13,799 bases of DNA. It comes from Accumulibacter sp. (GTDB taxonomy: Bacteria; Pseudomonadota; Gammaproteobacteria; Burkholderiales; Rhodocyclaceae). The notes below the pieces were generated by a model. The model saw only the letters and a program-made list of their open reading frames with translations, was not told where the DNA came from and did not search any database. Shown here piece after piece: positions 6,185 through 13,799 of the stretch. The stretch lies in NCBI GenBank assembly GCA_031276375.1, contig JAISNE010000182.1, positions 1 to 13,799 of the forward strand. The letters are read 5' to 3'. Position numbers and translations under genes: made by a program. Each line of letters begins with the position of its first letter. The first letter of the stretch is position 1.

Positions 6185-6724
6185 ATGGCACGTTTGCTGG
6201 AGTACTACAAGGAAACCGTGGCGCCGGAATTGGCCCGGAAGTTCGGGTACAAGTCGGTGATGGAAATTCCGCGCATCACCAAGGTCACCCTGAACATGGG
6301 GGTTGGCGAGGCGGTGGCGGACAAGAAGGTGCTGGAAAACGCCGTTGCCGACATGACCAAGATCGCCGCTCAGAAACCGGTGATCACCAAATCGAAGAAG
6401 TCGATTGCCGGCTTCAAGATTCGCACCGGTTATCCGATCGGGTGCATGGTCACTTTGCGCGGGCCGAGGATGTTCGAGTTCCTGGATCGGCTGGTGACGG
6501 TTGCCCTGCCTCGGGTGCGCGACTTCCGCGGCATTTCCGGAAAGGGATTCGATGGTCGCGGCAACTACAACATGGGCGTCAAGGAGCAGATCATTTTTCC
6601 CGAGATCGAATACGACAAGATCGATGCGTTGCGTGGCATGAACATCAGCGTGACCACCACCGCCAAGACCGACGAAGAGGCACGCGCGCTGCTGGCTGCC
6701 TTCAAATTCCCGTTCAAGAACTGA
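6185..6724 (+). CDS. rplE: 50S ribosomal protein L5
   Basis: L5 binds 5S rRNA in the central protuberance and its loop contacts the P-site tRNA. The 179-residue product (same length as E. coli) carries the signature [16 protein letters not shown] and the loop [18 protein letters not shown] (about residues 76-93) that faces the tRNA. The C-terminal half holds [21 protein letters not shown] good Shine-Dalgarno AAGGA (6174-6178), overlapping the rplX stop, precedes the ATG by 6 nt. Nothing is missing or unusual. Confidence 0.98.
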   Translation: MARLLEYYKETVAPELARKFGYKSVMEIPRITKVTLNMGVGEAVADKKVLENAVADMTKIAAQKPVITKSKKSIAGFKIRTGYPIGCMVTLRGPRMFEFLDRLVTVALPRVRDFRGISGKGFDGRGNYNMGVKEQIIFPEIEYDKIDALRGMNISVTTTAKTDEEARALLAAFKFPFKN

Positions 6725-6731
6725 GGATCAA

Positions 6732-7037
6732 ATGGCGAAACTTGCATTGATCAACCGTGAAGAAAAACGGCGCAAAATGGTTGAAAAATACACCGCGAAG
6801 CGCGCCGCGCTCGTAGCGATCATCGGCGACGCCAAGCGTTCCGAGGAGGAACGTTTCGAAGCCCGGCAAAAGCTTCAGGCGCTGCCGAGAAATGCCAGCC
6901 CGGTCCGTTTGCGCAATCGCTGCCAATTGACCGGACGGCCGCGCGGCGTGTTCCGCAAGTTCGGTCTGGGCCGCAGCAAATTGCGCGACTTCGTCATGCG
7001 CGGTCAGGTTCCCGGCATGACCAAGGCCAGCTGGTAA
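6732..7037 (+). CDS. rpsN: 30S ribosomal protein S14, zinc-free form
   Basis: S14 is a late-assembly protein of the 30S head close to S3 and S10. At 101 residues with a single cysteine (in [13 protein letters not shown]), this is the long zinc-independent form; the short zinc form of about 61 residues has CxxC pairs, absent here. The C-terminal signature [19 protein letters not shown] and the ending GMTKASW are typical. It begins 7 nt after rplE with GAGG (6723-6726) overlapping the rplE stop. Using the zinc-free S14 while L36 and S4 keep zinc motifs is a normal mix in this group. Confidence 0.97.
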   Translation: MAKLALINREEKRRKMVEKYTAKRAALVAIIGDAKRSEEERFEARQKLQALPRNASPVRLRNRCQLTGRPRGVFRKFGLGRSKLRDFVMRGQVPGMTKASW

Positions 7038-7052
7038 GCAGGAGAATACGAT

Positions 7053-7448
7053 ATGAGCATGAGCGATCCGATCAGCGATATGCTGACCCGCATCCGCAAC
7101 GCGCAGTTGGCCAACAAGGCGGCGGTGGTCATGCCGTCTTCCAAGGTCAAGGTGGCCATTGTCAAGGTGTTGAAGGACGAGGGATTCGTCGAGGATTTCG
7201 CGGTCCGCGAGAACGCCGGCAAGCCGACGCTCGAGATCGGCCTGAAGTATTACGCCGGGCGTCCCGTCATTGAAAGAATCGACCGGGTTTCCAAGCCGGG
7301 CTTGCGTATTTATCGTGGGGCGAACGATATCCCGCGAGTGATGAATGGGCTTGGAGTGGCGATCGTGTCCACTCCCAAGGGTGTCATGACCGATCGCAAG
7401 GCGCGCGCCAGCAATGTGGGTGGCGAAGTGCTTTGCATCGTCGCGTAA
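7053..7448 (+). CDS. rpsH: 30S ribosomal protein S8
   Basis: S8 binds the central domain of 16S rRNA and in E. coli is the repressor of the spc operon, acting on the mRNA near rplE. The 131-residue product opens [18 protein letters not shown], the form usual in betaproteobacteria, and ends with the family signature [19 protein letters not shown] (from about residue 106). A second ATG at 7059 would remove two residues, but GGAG (7041-7044) is 8 nt from 7053, which fits better. It is the most likely feedback regulator for the rplN leader, by analogy only. Confidence 0.97.
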   Translation: MSMSDPISDMLTRIRNAQLANKAAVVMPSSKVKVAIVKVLKDEGFVEDFAVRENAGKPTLEIGLKYYAGRPVIERIDRVSKPGLRIYRGANDIPRVMNGLGVAIVSTPKGVMTDRKARASNVGGEVLCIVA

Positions 7449-7457
7449 GGGGAAGAC

Positions 7458-7988
7458 ATGTCCCGCGTTGCAAAAAATCCGATTGTGTTGCCGCCGGGCG
7501 TTGACGTGACCCTCGGGGACGACATCACCGTCAAGGGGCCGCTGGGGTCCATCACCTTCGACCGAAACCCCGCGGTAAGCGTCGAGCGGGAGGGAACGTC
7601 GCTGCGCTGCAAACCCGTCGAGGGAGCGGCCAACGCCAATGCCCTGTCGGGTACGGTGCGCGCCATCCTGGCCAATATGGTCACCGGAGTCAGCAAGGGC
7701 TTCGAGCGCAAGCTGAACCTGGTTGGCGTAGGTTATCGCGCCCAGGCGCAGGGAGACACGCTCAATCTGACGCTGGGTTTTTCCCATCCGGTGGCGCACC
7801 GGATGCCGGCCGGAGTCAAATGCGAAACGCCCACCCAGACGGAGATTCTCATCAAGGGCGTGGACAAGCAGCTGGTCGGGCAGGTCGCCGCCGAGGTTCG
7901 CGGCTATCGTCCGCCGGAGCCGTACAAGGGCAAGGGCGTGCGTTATGCGGGCGAAGTGATCGTCATCAAGGAAACGAAGAAGAAATAG
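7458..7988 (+). CDS. rplF: 50S ribosomal protein L6
   Basis: L6 lies near the GTPase-associated region of the 50S subunit, close to the sarcin-ricin loop. The 176-residue product shows the two repeated domains of the family (about 1-80 and 81-176) and the C-terminal signature [14 protein letters not shown] (about residues 153-166). The linker [16 protein letters not shown] is also typical. The ATG is preceded by AAGGGGA (7447-7453), which overlaps the rpsH stop. Length is one residue less than E. coli. Confidence 0.98.
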   Translation: MSRVAKNPIVLPPGVDVTLGDDITVKGPLGSITFDRNPAVSVEREGTSLRCKPVEGAANANALSGTVRAILANMVTGVSKGFERKLNLVGVGYRAQAQGDTLNLTLGFSHPVAHRMPAGVKCETPTQTEILIKGVDKQLVGQVAAEVRGYRPPEPYKGKGVRYAGEVIVIKETKKK

Positions 7989-7997
7989 GGTGCATGA

Positions 7998-8354
7998 ATG
8001 ATTGACAAGAAACAGGCGCGGTTGCGCAGAGCCCGCAAAACCCGGGCCAAGATTGCCGAACTGAAGTCCGTGCGCTTGTCGGTGCATCGCACCAACTGCC
8101 ACATTTACGCGCAAGTCATATCGGCCGGCGGTTCGAAAGTGCTGGTCACGGCGTCGTCCCTTGAAAAGGATGTGCGCAAGGATTTGCCCAACGGCGGGAA
8201 TGTCGGGGCCGCGGCGCGGATCGGCAAGCTGATCGCCGAACGCGCGCTCGCGGCCGGAATCGGGCAGGTTGCCTTCGATCGCAGCGGTTTCCAGTACCAC
8301 GGGCGCATCAAGGCGTTGGCGGAAGCGGCGCGCGAAGCCGGTCTGAAGTTCTGA
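7998..8354 (+). CDS. rplR: 50S ribosomal protein L18
   Basis: L18 binds 5S rRNA with L5 and helps attach it to the 50S subunit. The 118-residue product has a basic N-terminal stretch ([19 protein letters not shown]) that contacts 5S rRNA, then the alpha/beta domain with [15 protein letters not shown], and ends [20 protein letters not shown] plus REAGLKF. The chosen ATG at 7998 has AGGG at 7987-7990. Another ATG at 7994 is in a different frame. About 31 nt separate it from rpsE, slightly more than the other spacers here, without visible structure. Confidence 0.97.
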   Translation: MIDKKQARLRRARKTRAKIAELKSVRLSVHRTNCHIYAQVISAGGSKVLVTASSLEKDVRKDLPNGGNVGAAARIGKLIAERALAAGIGQVAFDRSGFQYHGRIKALAEAAREAGLKF

Positions 8355-8385
8355 CCGCTCCGGAAAAAGGATTGGAGTAAGAGTT

Positions 8386-8910
8386 ATGGCAAAACCGCAA
8401 GGCAAGAAGAATCAGCAGCCCGAGAAGCCGGACGACGGCTTTCGCGAGAAGATGATCTCCATCAACCGCGTGACCAAGGTCGTCAAGGGTGGACGCATCC
8501 TGGGTTTCGCGGCGCTGACCGTGGTGGGCGACGGCGATGGCCGCGTCGGCATGGGCAAGGGCAAATCGCGCGAAGTGCCGGTTGCCGTCCAGAAGGCGAT
8601 GGAGGAAGCGCGGCGCCGGCTGGTCAAGGTCAGCCTGAAGGATGGCACGCTGCATCACACCGTCATCGGGCGCCACGGCGCGTCGAGCGTAATCATGCAG
8701 CCGGCGCCGGAAGGCACCGGGGTGATCGCCGGCGGCGCCATGCGCGCCGTGTTCGACGTGATGGGCGTGACCAACGTCGTGGCCAAGGCGCACGGCTCGA
8801 CGAATCCGTACAACATCGTCCGCGCCACCGTCAACGGGCTGAAGGCCATGAACACGCCCGCGGAAGTCGCGGCCAAGCGCGGCAAGACGATCGAAGAGAT
8901 TCTGGGGTAA
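8386..8910 (+). CDS. rpsE: 30S ribosomal protein S5
   Basis: S5 contributes to decoding accuracy and the mRNA entry helicase function with S3 and S4. The 174-residue product has an N-terminal double-stranded RNA-binding domain (about 20-85) with the loop [16 protein letters not shown], where spectinomycin resistance changes map in E. coli; no resistance-type deletion is evident. The signature [20 protein letters not shown] follows, and the C-terminal domain contains [18 protein letters not shown]. The start ATG lies 8 nt after GGAG (8374-8377). The N terminus is a little longer and more polar than in E. coli (166 residues). Confidence 0.97.
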   Translation: MAKPQGKKNQQPEKPDDGFREKMISINRVTKVVKGGRILGFAALTVVGDGDGRVGMGKGKSREVPVAVQKAMEEARRRLVKVSLKDGTLHHTVIGRHGASSVIMQPAPEGTGVIAGGAMRAVFDVMGVTNVVAKAHGSTNPYNIVRATVNGLKAMNTPAEVAAKRGKTIEEILG

Positions 8911-8913
8911 GCG

Positions 8914-9096
8914 ATGACTGACAGGAAAATCAAGGTGACGCTGGTGCGCAGCCTGATCGGCACGAAACAGTCGCATCGCGCGACGGTTCGCGGATTGGGA
9001 TTGCGGCGCCTGAACAGCACGGCGGAATTGCAGGATACGCCGGCCGTGCGTGGAATGATCGACAAGGTGGCCTACCTGGTGAAGTGCGAGGGCTAA
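8914..9096 (+). CDS. rpmD: 50S ribosomal protein L30
   Basis: L30 is a small ferredoxin-like-fold protein of the large subunit, absent in some bacterial lineages but present here. The 60-residue product contains the family pattern [20 protein letters not shown] followed by [20 protein letters not shown], and ends [13 protein letters not shown]. It lies 3 nt after the rpsE stop, with GGGG (8904-8907) as its likely ribosome binding site, and one base before rplO. This tight packing suggests coupled translation across rpsE, rpmD and rplO. Confidence 0.97.
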   Translation: MTDRKIKVTLVRSLIGTKQSHRATVRGLGLRRLNSTAELQDTPAVRGMIDKVAYLVKCEG

Positions 9097-9097
9097 G

Positions 9098-9532
9098 ATG
9101 AAACTCAACACCATTCGTCCCGCCGAAGGGGCAAAAAAGGCGCGGCGCCGCGTCGGGCGCGGGATCGGCTCGGGTCTGGGCAAGACCGCCGGGCGCGGCC
9201 ACAAGGGGCAGAAATCCCGCGCCGGCGGTTTTCACAAAGTGGGCTTCGAAGGCGGGCAAATGCCCTTGCAGCGCCGCTTGCCGAAACGCGGTTTCGTTTC
9301 CCTGACCAAGGCGCGCAACGTCGAGGTTCGCCTGTCCGAAATCGACGCCCTGCCCATCGAGGAAATCGACCTGCTGGCGCTGATTCAGGCCAATCTGGTA
9401 TCGCCGCGCGCCCTGTCGGCCAAAGTGGTGCTTTCCGGGCGGATCAACCGCAAGGTCGTGCTCAAGGGCGTTGGCGCGACCAAGGGAGCCAAGGCGGCGA
9501 TCGAAGCCGCCGGCGGCAGTGTCGGCAATTGA
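9098..9532 (+). CDS. rplO: 50S ribosomal protein L15
   Basis: L15 is a late-assembly protein that threads a glycine-rich extension into 23S rRNA. That extension is seen as [20 protein letters not shown] (about residues 20-39). The C-terminal domain carries [23 protein letters not shown] and an Ala/Gly-rich end, as in the family. The 144-residue length matches E. coli. It starts one base after the rpmD stop, with GAGGG at 9088-9092 as ribosome binding site. The gap to secY is 23 nt and contains a tiny ORF. Confidence 0.97.
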   Translation: MKLNTIRPAEGAKKARRRVGRGIGSGLGKTAGRGHKGQKSRAGGFHKVGFEGGQMPLQRRLPKRGFVSLTKARNVEVRLSEIDALPIEEIDLLALIQANLVSPRALSAKVVLSGRINRKVVLKGVGATKGAKAAIEAAGGSVGN

Positions 9533-9544
9533 TCAGCGAATGAT

Positions 9545-9549
9545 GGTGG
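9545..9549 (+). promoter_or_regulatory. Weak ribosome binding site for secY
   Basis: GGTGG lies 6 nt before the TTG at 9556. It is the only purine-rich stretch at a suitable distance. An in-frame TGA at 9541-9543 rules out any earlier start, so TTG is the only initiation codon able to keep the conserved N terminus. Confidence 0.6.
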
Positions 9550-9555
9550 CGTCTC

Positions 9556-10869
9556 TTGGCGACTAAATCCGGACAGGTTGGCAAAAGCGGCAAGTACGGC
9601 GATCTGACGCGCCGGCTGATGTTCCTGCTCGGCGCGCTGATCGTGTATCGCATTGGTTCGCACATCCCGGTGCCCGGCATCGATCCGGTGGCGCTGGCGG
9701 AGTTTTTCAACCGCAATCAGGGCGGCATCCTGGGCATGTTCAACATGTTCTCCGGGGGAGCCTTGCGGCGCTTCAGCATTTTCGCGCTGGGCATCATGCC
9801 GTACATTTCGTCTTCGATCATCATGCAGCTGATGACGCACGCCAGTCCGCAACTGGAGGCGCTGAAGAAGGAAGGCGAGTCGGGACGGCGCAAGATCACG
9901 CAATACACGCGCTACGGCACGGTCGTGCTGGCGGTCTTTCAGGGCATCGGGATCGCCATCGGCGTCGAGTCCCAAGGCCTGGTGCCCGAGCCGGGCATCC
10001 TTTTCCGCTTCGTCACGGTGACGACTCTGCTGACCGGCACGATGTTCCTGATGTGGCTCGGCGAGCAGATCACCGAGCGCGGGCTGGGCAACGGCATTTC
10101 GATCCTCATTTTCGCCGGGATCGTGGCCGGTCTGCCGAACGCGATCGCCGGCTTGCTGGAACTGGTGCGCACCGGAGCGATGCATCCGCTGTCGGCGATC
10201 CTCATCGCCGCGGTGGTGCCGCTGGTCACCTATGGCGTCGTTTTCATCGAGCGCGGGCAACGCAGGATTCTCCTGAATTACGCCAAACGGCAGGTCGGCA
10301 ACAAGACTTACGGCGGGCAGAGTTCCTACCTGCCGCTCAAGCTGAACATGTCGGGCGTGATTCCGCCGATTTTCGCCTCGTCGATCATTCTGTTTCCCGC
10401 CACGGTGGCCGGATGGTTCGGGGCCAGCGATTCCATGCGCTGGCTCAGGGACATCGCGGCGGTGCTGTCGCCGGGGCAGCCCGTCTATGTGATGCTGTAC
10501 GCGGCGGCCATCGTCTTTTTCTGTTTCTTCTACACCGCGCTGGTGTTCAATTCCAAGGAAACGGCGGACAATCTGAAAAAGGGCGGCGCTTTCGTGCCGG
10601 GGATTCGTCCTGGGGAACAGACGGCGCGTTATGTCGACAAAATACTCATGCGCCTGACCTTGCTTGGCGCGGTTTATATCACCGTGGTTTGTCTGGTGCC
10701 GGAATTCCTGATTCTCAAATGGAACGTACCGTTCTATTTCGGCGGTACATCCTTGTTGATCATCGTGGTCGTGACCATGGATTTCATGAACCAGGTGCAG
10801 GCTTACATGATGTCTCAACAATACGAGGGATTGCTGAAGAAGGCGAACTTCAAGGGATCCGAAAAATAG
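9556..10869 (+). CDS. secY: Protein translocase subunit SecY, TTG start
   Basis: SecY is the membrane channel of the Sec translocon, working with SecE, SecG and the SecA motor. The 437-residue product has ten predicted membrane segments, roughly at 20-37, 74-94, 118-138, 148-168, 180-200, 212-230, 266-288, 309-330, 365-385 and 393-412. Marks of the family are HIPVPGID after helix 1, the plug region [31 protein letters not shown] in helix 7, and [11 protein letters not shown], where R351 aligns with E. coli R357 in the cytosolic loop that binds SecA and ribosomes. The start is TTG: the homologous N terminus [20 protein letters not shown] begins just after it and an in-frame stop lies 15 nt upstream. 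An 8-codon ORF (9540-9566) overlaps the start in another frame. Confidence 0.96.
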   Translation: MATKSGQVGKSGKYGDLTRRLMFLLGALIVYRIGSHIPVPGIDPVALAEFFNRNQGGILGMFNMFSGGALRRFSIFALGIMPYISSSIIMQLMTHASPQLEALKKEGESGRRKITQYTRYGTVVLAVFQGIGIAIGVESQGLVPEPGILFRFVTVTTLLTGTMFLMWLGEQITERGLGNGISILIFAGIVAGLPNAIAGLLELVRTGAMHPLSAILIAAVVPLVTYGVVFIERGQRRILLNYAKRQVGNKTYGGQSSYLPLKLNMSGVIPPIFASSIILFPATVAGWFGASDSMRWLRDIAAVLSPGQPVYVMLYAAAIVFFCFFYTALVFNSKETADNLKKGGAFVPGIRPGEQTARYVDKILMRLTLLGAVYITVVCLVPEFLILKWNVPFYFGGTSLLIIVVVTMDFMNQVQAYMMSQQYEGLLKKANFKGSEK

Positions 10870-10870
10870 G

Positions 10871-11089
10871 ATGGCAAAGGAAGACTTGATTGAAATGCAG
10901 GGCGAGGTCGTCGAAAACCTGCCCAACGCGACGTTCAGGGTGAAATTGGAAAACGGCCATATCGTGCATGGATTCATTTCGGGAAAAATGCGCATGCATT
11001 ACATCCGCATTCTGCCGGGAGACAAGGTGACGGTCCAGCTCACGCCGTACGATCTCTCCCGGGCGCGCATCGTTTTCCGCGCCAAATAG
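10871..11089 (+). CDS. infA: Translation initiation factor IF-1
   Basis: IF-1 blocks the ribosomal A site during initiation and assists IF-2 and IF-3. The 72-residue product is one OB (S1-type) domain with the family phrases [37 protein letters not shown] and the ending [16 protein letters not shown]. It starts one base after the secY TAG, so it is probably coupled to secY; the ribosome binding site is unclear (GGGAT near 10854). infA placed between secY and rpmJ is characteristic of beta- and several other bacterial groups but not of E. coli. Length equals E. coli IF-1. Confidence 0.97.
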   Translation: MAKEDLIEMQGEVVENLPNATFRVKLENGHIVHGFISGKMRMHYIRILPGDKVTVQLTPYDLSRARIVFRAK

Positions 11090-11158
11090 GAGTTTCTACG
11101 CAGTGTTTGGAAATTGGCAAAAGGCTGGCTGCGCCCGCTGTCAAAAAAGGAGTGAAAC

Positions 11159-11272
11159 ATGAAAGTGCTGGCATCTGTCAAACGCATCTGCCGCAATTGC
11201 AAGATCATTCGGCGCCACGGCATCGTGCGCGTGATCTGTACGGATCCGCGTCACAAGCAGCGGCAAGGCTGA
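11159..11272 (+). CDS. rpmJ: 50S ribosomal protein L36, zinc-binding form
   Basis: L36 is the smallest ribosomal protein and organises rRNA near the base of the L7/L12 stalk. This 37-residue ORF opens [20 protein letters not shown] and ends DPRHKQRQG. Cys11, Cys14, Cys27 and His32 form the CCCH zinc site of the zinc-containing form. The ATG is at 11159-11161 with a strong ribosome binding site AAAAAAGGAG (11143-11152), 6 nt upstream. It lies between infA and rpsM, as expected. The 69 nt before it (11090-11158) contain no clear promoter or hairpin. Confidence 0.97.
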   Translation: MKVLASVKRICRNCKIIRRHGIVRVICTDPRHKQRQG

Positions 11273-11304
11273 TCCCGGTTTCCAGCGAGAATCCGGTGAT
11301 TACC

Positions 11305-11336
11305 ATTCATTTACGTTTCGCATAATTGGGATGAAT
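11305..11336 (+). other. Possible AU-rich stem before rpsM
   Basis: ATTCAT (11305-11310) is exactly complementary to ATGAAT (11331-11336), which ends 2 nt before the rpsM ATG. The only Shine-Dalgarno-like bases (GGGAT, 11328-11332) would be in or beside the stem. In E. coli, S4 represses the alpha operon at this position through a pseudoknot. Here the stem is weak and may be chance. Confidence 0.25.
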
Positions 11337-11338
11337 CG

Positions 11339-11704
11339 ATGGCCCGTATCGCAGGGGTGAATATACCCAACCACCAGCATGCCGAGATCGCGCTGACCGC
11401 GATTTACGGCATCGGCCGCAGCCGCGCGCAAATGATTTGTGACGCGGCCGGCGTCGTACGCACGACGAAAGTAAAGGATTTGACGGAAGCCGAAATGGAT
11501 CGTTTGCGCGACCATGTCGGCAGGCTGACCGTCGAAGGCGACCTTCGCCGTGAAGTCACCATGAGCGTCAAGCGTCTGATGGACCTCGGCTGCTATCGTG
11601 GCTTGCGCCACCGCAAGGGACTGCCGGTTCGCGGCCAGCGCACGCGCACCAACGCGCGCACCCGCAAGGGGCCGCGCAAGGCCATCGCCGGCAAGAAACA
11701 ATAG
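11339..11704 (+). CDS. rpsM: 30S ribosomal protein S13
   Basis: S13 is at the top of the 30S head, contacts the P-site tRNA and makes bridges to L5. The 121-residue product opens [20 protein letters not shown], contains the helix-two-turn-helix region with YGIGRSRAQ, and carries the signature [19 protein letters not shown], followed by a very basic tail ending KAIAGKKQ that reaches the P site. It is the first gene of the alpha group. The upstream 66 nt have no strong promoter and only a weak ribosome binding site (GGGAT), so expression probably depends on read-through from the spc unit. Confidence 0.97.
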   Translation: MARIAGVNIPNHQHAEIALTAIYGIGRSRAQMICDAAGVVRTTKVKDLTEAEMDRLRDHVGRLTVEGDLRREVTMSVKRLMDLGCYRGLRHRKGLPVRGQRTRTNARTRKGPRKAIAGKKQ

Positions 11705-11707
11705 GGA
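11703..11707 (+). promoter_or_regulatory. Shine-Dalgarno site that decides the rpsK start
   Basis: AGGGA overlaps the rpsM TAG stop. It is 6 nt from the ATG at 11714 but directly touches another in-frame ATG at 11708, so 11714 (product starting MAK) is preferred. Confidence 0.7.
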
Positions 11708-11713
11708 ATGATC

Positions 11714-12103
11714 ATGGCCAAGACCAATACGAAGGTTCGCAAGAAAGTCAAGAAGAACGTGGCCGAGGGCATCGCCCATGTTCACGCCTCGTTCAACAAC
11801 ACCATCATCACCATAACCGACCGTCAAGGCAACGCCCTGTCGTGGGCGACTTCCGGCGGCGCCGGCTTCAAGGGATCGCGCAAAAGCACGCCGTTCGCCG
11901 CGCAGGTCGCCGCGGAGGCCGCCGGCAAGGCGGCCCAGGAATGCGGGGTCAAGAACGTCGAAGTGCGCATCAAGGGGCCTGGCCCCGGCCGTGAATCATC
12001 GGTCCGCGCGCTGAACGCGCTCGGCATGAAAATCATGTCGATCACCGACGTGACCCCGATTCCTCACAACGGCTGCCGTCCGCCGAAGAAGCGCCGGATT
12101 TAA
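11714..12103 (+). CDS. rpsK: 30S ribosomal protein S11
   Basis: S11 lines the platform of the 30S subunit, near the E site and the mRNA exit. With the start at 11714 the product has 129 residues, like E. coli, opening [16 protein letters not shown]. The conserved core includes [39 protein letters not shown] and the C-terminal [15 protein letters not shown]. Asn119-Gly120 in the last motif aligns with the E. coli site where isoaspartate forms. An upstream in-frame ATG at 11708 would add Met-Ile but has no room for a ribosome binding site. Confidence 0.97.
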   Translation: MAKTNTKVRKKVKKNVAEGIAHVHASFNNTIITITDRQGNALSWATSGGAGFKGSRKSTPFAAQVAAEAAGKAAQECGVKNVEVRIKGPGPGRESSVRALNALGMKIMSITDVTPIPHNGCRPPKKRRI

Positions 12104-12116
12104 GGAGATAGACAAA

Positions 12117-12746
12117 GTGGCTCGTAATCTCGATCCGAAATGCCGTCAGTGCCGCCGCGAAGGCGAAAAGCTGTTTCTCAAGGGAGAAAAGTGCTTCTCC
12201 GACAAATGCGCCAGCGAACGGCGCACGTATGCGCCGGGACAGCATGGACAGAAGTCCGGCCAGCGCCTGTCCGACTATGGAGTGCATCTGCGCGAGAAAC
12301 AGAAGGTTCGCCGTATCTACGGTGTTCTCGAAGGACAGTTCCGCAAGGTTTACCGGGAAGCCGAACGCCGCAAGGGGGTTACCGGCGAGAATCTTTTGCA
12401 GTTGCTTGAATCGCGTCTGGACACCGTTGCCTACCGCATGGGCTTCGCGGCCTCGCGTTCCGAATCGCGTCAGGTGGTGCGCCACAATGGCGTTCTGGTC
12501 AATGGCCGGCGGGTCAATATTCCGTCCTACCAGGTCAGGCCCGGCGACGTGGTCGAAATCGCCGAGAAAGCCAGAAACCAGCTGCGCGTCAAGGCCGCGC
12601 TGGAAGCCGCCGAATCGCGCGGTTTCCCGACATGGGTGGAAGTCAACGTCAAGGAAGCCAAGGGCACGTACAAGGCTCGTCCGGAGCGCAGCGAATTGCC
12701 GCCGTCGATCAATGAAAGCCTGGTGATCGAACTTTACTCGAAGTAA
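12117..12746 (+). CDS. rpsD: 30S ribosomal protein S4, zinc-binding form, GTG start
   Basis: S4 nucleates 30S assembly, helps decoding accuracy at the mRNA entry, and in E. coli represses the alpha operon. The 209-residue product starts at GTG, 9 nt after a strong AAGGAG (12102-12107); no nearby ATG fits the family N terminus [18 protein letters not shown]. Cys9, Cys12, Cys26 and Cys31 form a four-cysteine zinc site, as in the Thermus-type protein and unlike E. coli. The S4 RNA-binding domain is at about residues 98-160, with [19 protein letters not shown] and [19 protein letters not shown]. The use of GTG despite the strong binding site may trim output to match its neighbours. Confidence 0.97.
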   Translation: MARNLDPKCRQCRREGEKLFLKGEKCFSDKCASERRTYAPGQHGQKSGQRLSDYGVHLREKQKVRRIYGVLEGQFRKVYREAERRKGVTGENLLQLLESRLDTVAYRMGFAASRSESRQVVRHNGVLVNGRRVNIPSYQVRPGDVVEIAEKARNQLRVKAALEAAESRGFPTWVEVNVKEAKGTYKARPERSELPPSINESLVIELYSK

Positions 12747-12787
12747 TCGCGGCGCCCGCTCGACTGAAACCAGGCAAAGGACAAGAC

Positions 12788-13762
12788 ATGTATAGCAGTG
12801 GACTATTGAAACCGCGCATCATCGACGTGCAGAGTTTGTCGCCGGTGCATGCCAGGGTAATCATGGAGCCGTTCGAGCGTGGCTACGGGCACACGCTGGG
12901 CAACGCCTTGCGGCGCATCCTGCTCAATTCGATGCCCGGATACGCCGCCACCGAAGTCAGCATCGACAGCGTGCTGCATGAGTACTCGACGATCGACGGC
13001 GTTCAGGAAGACGTTGTCGACATTCTTCTGAACCTGAAAGGCGTCGTATTCAAATTGTACAACCGCGAAGAAGCGGTTCTGCAATTGAGCAAGGAAGGCG
13101 AAGGCGTGGTTCGCGCGGGAGACATCGTTGTCTCCCACGATGTCGAAATCATCAACCCCGAGCATGTGATCGCCCACCTTTCGAGCGGAGGAAAGCTGTC
13201 GCTCGAACTCAAGGTCGAGCGGAACCGCGGCTATGTCCCCGGCAACCTGCGCCAGCTCGTTGACGGCGGAAAGAGCATCGGCAAGCTGATGCTCGATGCA
13301 TCGTTCAGCCCGGTTCGCCGGGTCAGTTATTCCGTTGAAAGCGCGCGCGTCGAACAGCGCACCGACCTCGACAAACTGATCATGGAGATCGAGACCAACG
13401 GCGTTATCGAACCCGAGGAAGCGATTCGCAACGCGGCGCGCATTCTCATGGAGCAGCTTTCGGTATTCGCCGATCTCGAAGGCACCGCCGTGCCGATCGA
13501 GCATCAGAAGTCGATTCAGGTCGATCCCTTGCTGCTGCGTCCCGTGGACGACCTGGAATTGACGGTGCGTTCCGCCAACTGTCTCAAGGCGGAAAACATC
13601 TATTACATCGGCGATTTGATCCAGCGGACGGAAAACGAGTTGCTCAAGACGCCGAACCTGGGGCGCAAATCGCTCAACGAAATCAAGGAAGTGTTGGCCG
13701 CGCGCGGCTTGACACTGGGCATGAAGCTCGAAAACTGGCCGCCGGCCGGACTCGACAAGTAA
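12788..13762 (+). CDS. rpoA: DNA-directed RNA polymerase subunit alpha
   Basis: Alpha dimerises to start RNA polymerase assembly, and its C-terminal domain contacts UP elements and activators. The 324-residue product has the N-terminal domain (about 1-230), with [18 protein letters not shown] and the dimer and beta-contact surfaces, including [11 protein letters not shown] flexible linker follows (about 231-246), then the C-terminal domain, with [18 protein letters not shown] and [14 protein letters not shown]261, N264 and C265 align with E. coli R265, N268 and C269, the DNA-contacting cluster. The ATG lies 6 nt after AAAGGA (12776-12781). The 41-nt gap after rpsD shows no promoter. Length is close to E. 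coli (329). Confidence 0.98.
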   Translation: MYSSGLLKPRIIDVQSLSPVHARVIMEPFERGYGHTLGNALRRILLNSMPGYAATEVSIDSVLHEYSTIDGVQEDVVDILLNLKGVVFKLYNREEAVLQLSKEGEGVVRAGDIVVSHDVEIINPEHVIAHLSSGGKLSLELKVERNRGYVPGNLRQLVDGGKSIGKLMLDASFSPVRRVSYSVESARVEQRTDLDKLIMEIETNGVIEPEEAIRNAARILMEQLSVFADLEGTAVPIEHQKSIQVDPLLLRPVDDLELTVRSANCLKAENIYYIGDLIQRTENELLKTPNLGRKSLNEIKEVLAARGLTLGMKLENWPPAGLDK

Positions 13763-13791
13763 GGTCGGGAAAAGAAGAGGAAGGAATAGAT

Positions 13792-13799
13792 ATGCGTCA
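13792..13799 (+). CDS. rplQ: 50S ribosomal protein L17, first codons only (partial)
   Basis: Only ATG CGT CA is present before the window ends, reading Met-Arg-His if completed by T or C. L17 proteins open MRHR, and rplQ follows rpoA in almost all bacteria. A strong ribosome binding site AAGGA (13781-13785) lies 6 nt upstream. The identification rests on position, start signal and these few codons. Confidence 0.85.

Noticed and set aside
6150..6200. S8 repressor site at the rplX-rplE junction as in E. coli
   Set aside because: The junction is only 9 nt between stop and start and I could not find the characteristic interrupted stem by eye; absence is not proven.
6714..8405. A 563-codon open frame on the - strand opposite rpsN, rpsH, rplF and rplR
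   Set aside because: Antisense shadow of several well-identified genes, spanning their boundaries, with no ribosome binding site logic or known family.
9385..10995. A 536-codon open frame on the - strand opposite secY
   Set aside because: Antisense to the membrane-protein gene secY; the charged, His/Gln/Arg-rich product is a by-product of the secY codons.
11300..11326. Promoter for the alpha group (TTACCA … CATAAT)
   Set aside because: The spacer is only 15 nt and transcription would begin about 6 nt before the rpsM ATG, leaving no ribosome binding site on the RNA.
1..13799. Mobile elements, CRISPR arrays, tRNA or rRNA genes, horizontally acquired cassettes
   Set aside because: No repeats, inverted-repeat ends, spacer arrays or RNA gene signatures were seen; genes are contiguous, in canonical order and of uniform composition.

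Overview
This window is a nearly complete copy of the conserved bacterial ribosomal-protein supercluster (the S10, spc and alpha operons of the E. coli naming), read entirely on the + strand. It runs from the last 38 codons of an elongation factor Tu gene to the first codons of rplQ. It holds 28 complete genes and two partial ones. The proteins, the gene order tuf-rpsJ-…-secY-infA-rpmJ-rpsM-rpsK-rpsD-rpoA-rplQ, the high GC content and the wording of several proteins (L4 opening MELKL, S8 opening MSMSDP, L16 with RMGNGKG) point to a betaproteobacterium. I cannot name the genus; Rhodocyclales or Nitrosomonadales relatives are a guess.

Layout: 1-117 is the tuf tail, followed by a short hairpin and rpsJ (172-483). 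A likely promoter overlaps the end of rpsJ (475-504) and starts a leader of about 85 nt. That leader has a GC-rich hairpin with a T-rich tail (519-554) and a second hairpin against the rplC ribosome binding site (562-581). The rest of the S10 group then follows without a break: rplC, rplD, rplW, rplB, rpsS, rplV, rpsC, rplP, rpmC and rpsQ (597-5345), several joined by ATGA overlaps and rpsC-rplP by 17 nt. The 135-nt gap 5346-5480 holds a second clear promoter (TATAAT at 5381-5386), at the place of the E. coli spc promoter, and another structured leader. The spc group rplN, rplX, rplE, rpsN, rpsH, rplF, rplR, rpsE, rpmD, rplO and secY covers 5481-10869. It continues through infA and rpmJ into the alpha group rpsM, rpsK, rpsD, rpoA and rplQ (11339 to the end). 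rpmJ is only 37 codons long.

Together the genes supply most of the early-assembling ribosomal proteins, initiation factor 1, the core of the Sec translocon and the alpha subunit of RNA polymerase, so translation, secretion and transcription capacity are coordinated in one locus. No stretch longer than about 135 nt lacks a gene.

I found no new enzymatic, defence or mobile system here; this is core genome. The interesting material is regulatory. Two promoter-leader units of similar design (TATAAT with a GC-rich discriminator, a GC hairpin followed by ATTTTG, then a further hairpin before the start codon) stand at rplC and rplN. secY has a TTG start overlapped by a tiny ORF, and S3 has a long low-complexity tail. 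Structure calls come from reading base pairing by eye, without energy calculations.
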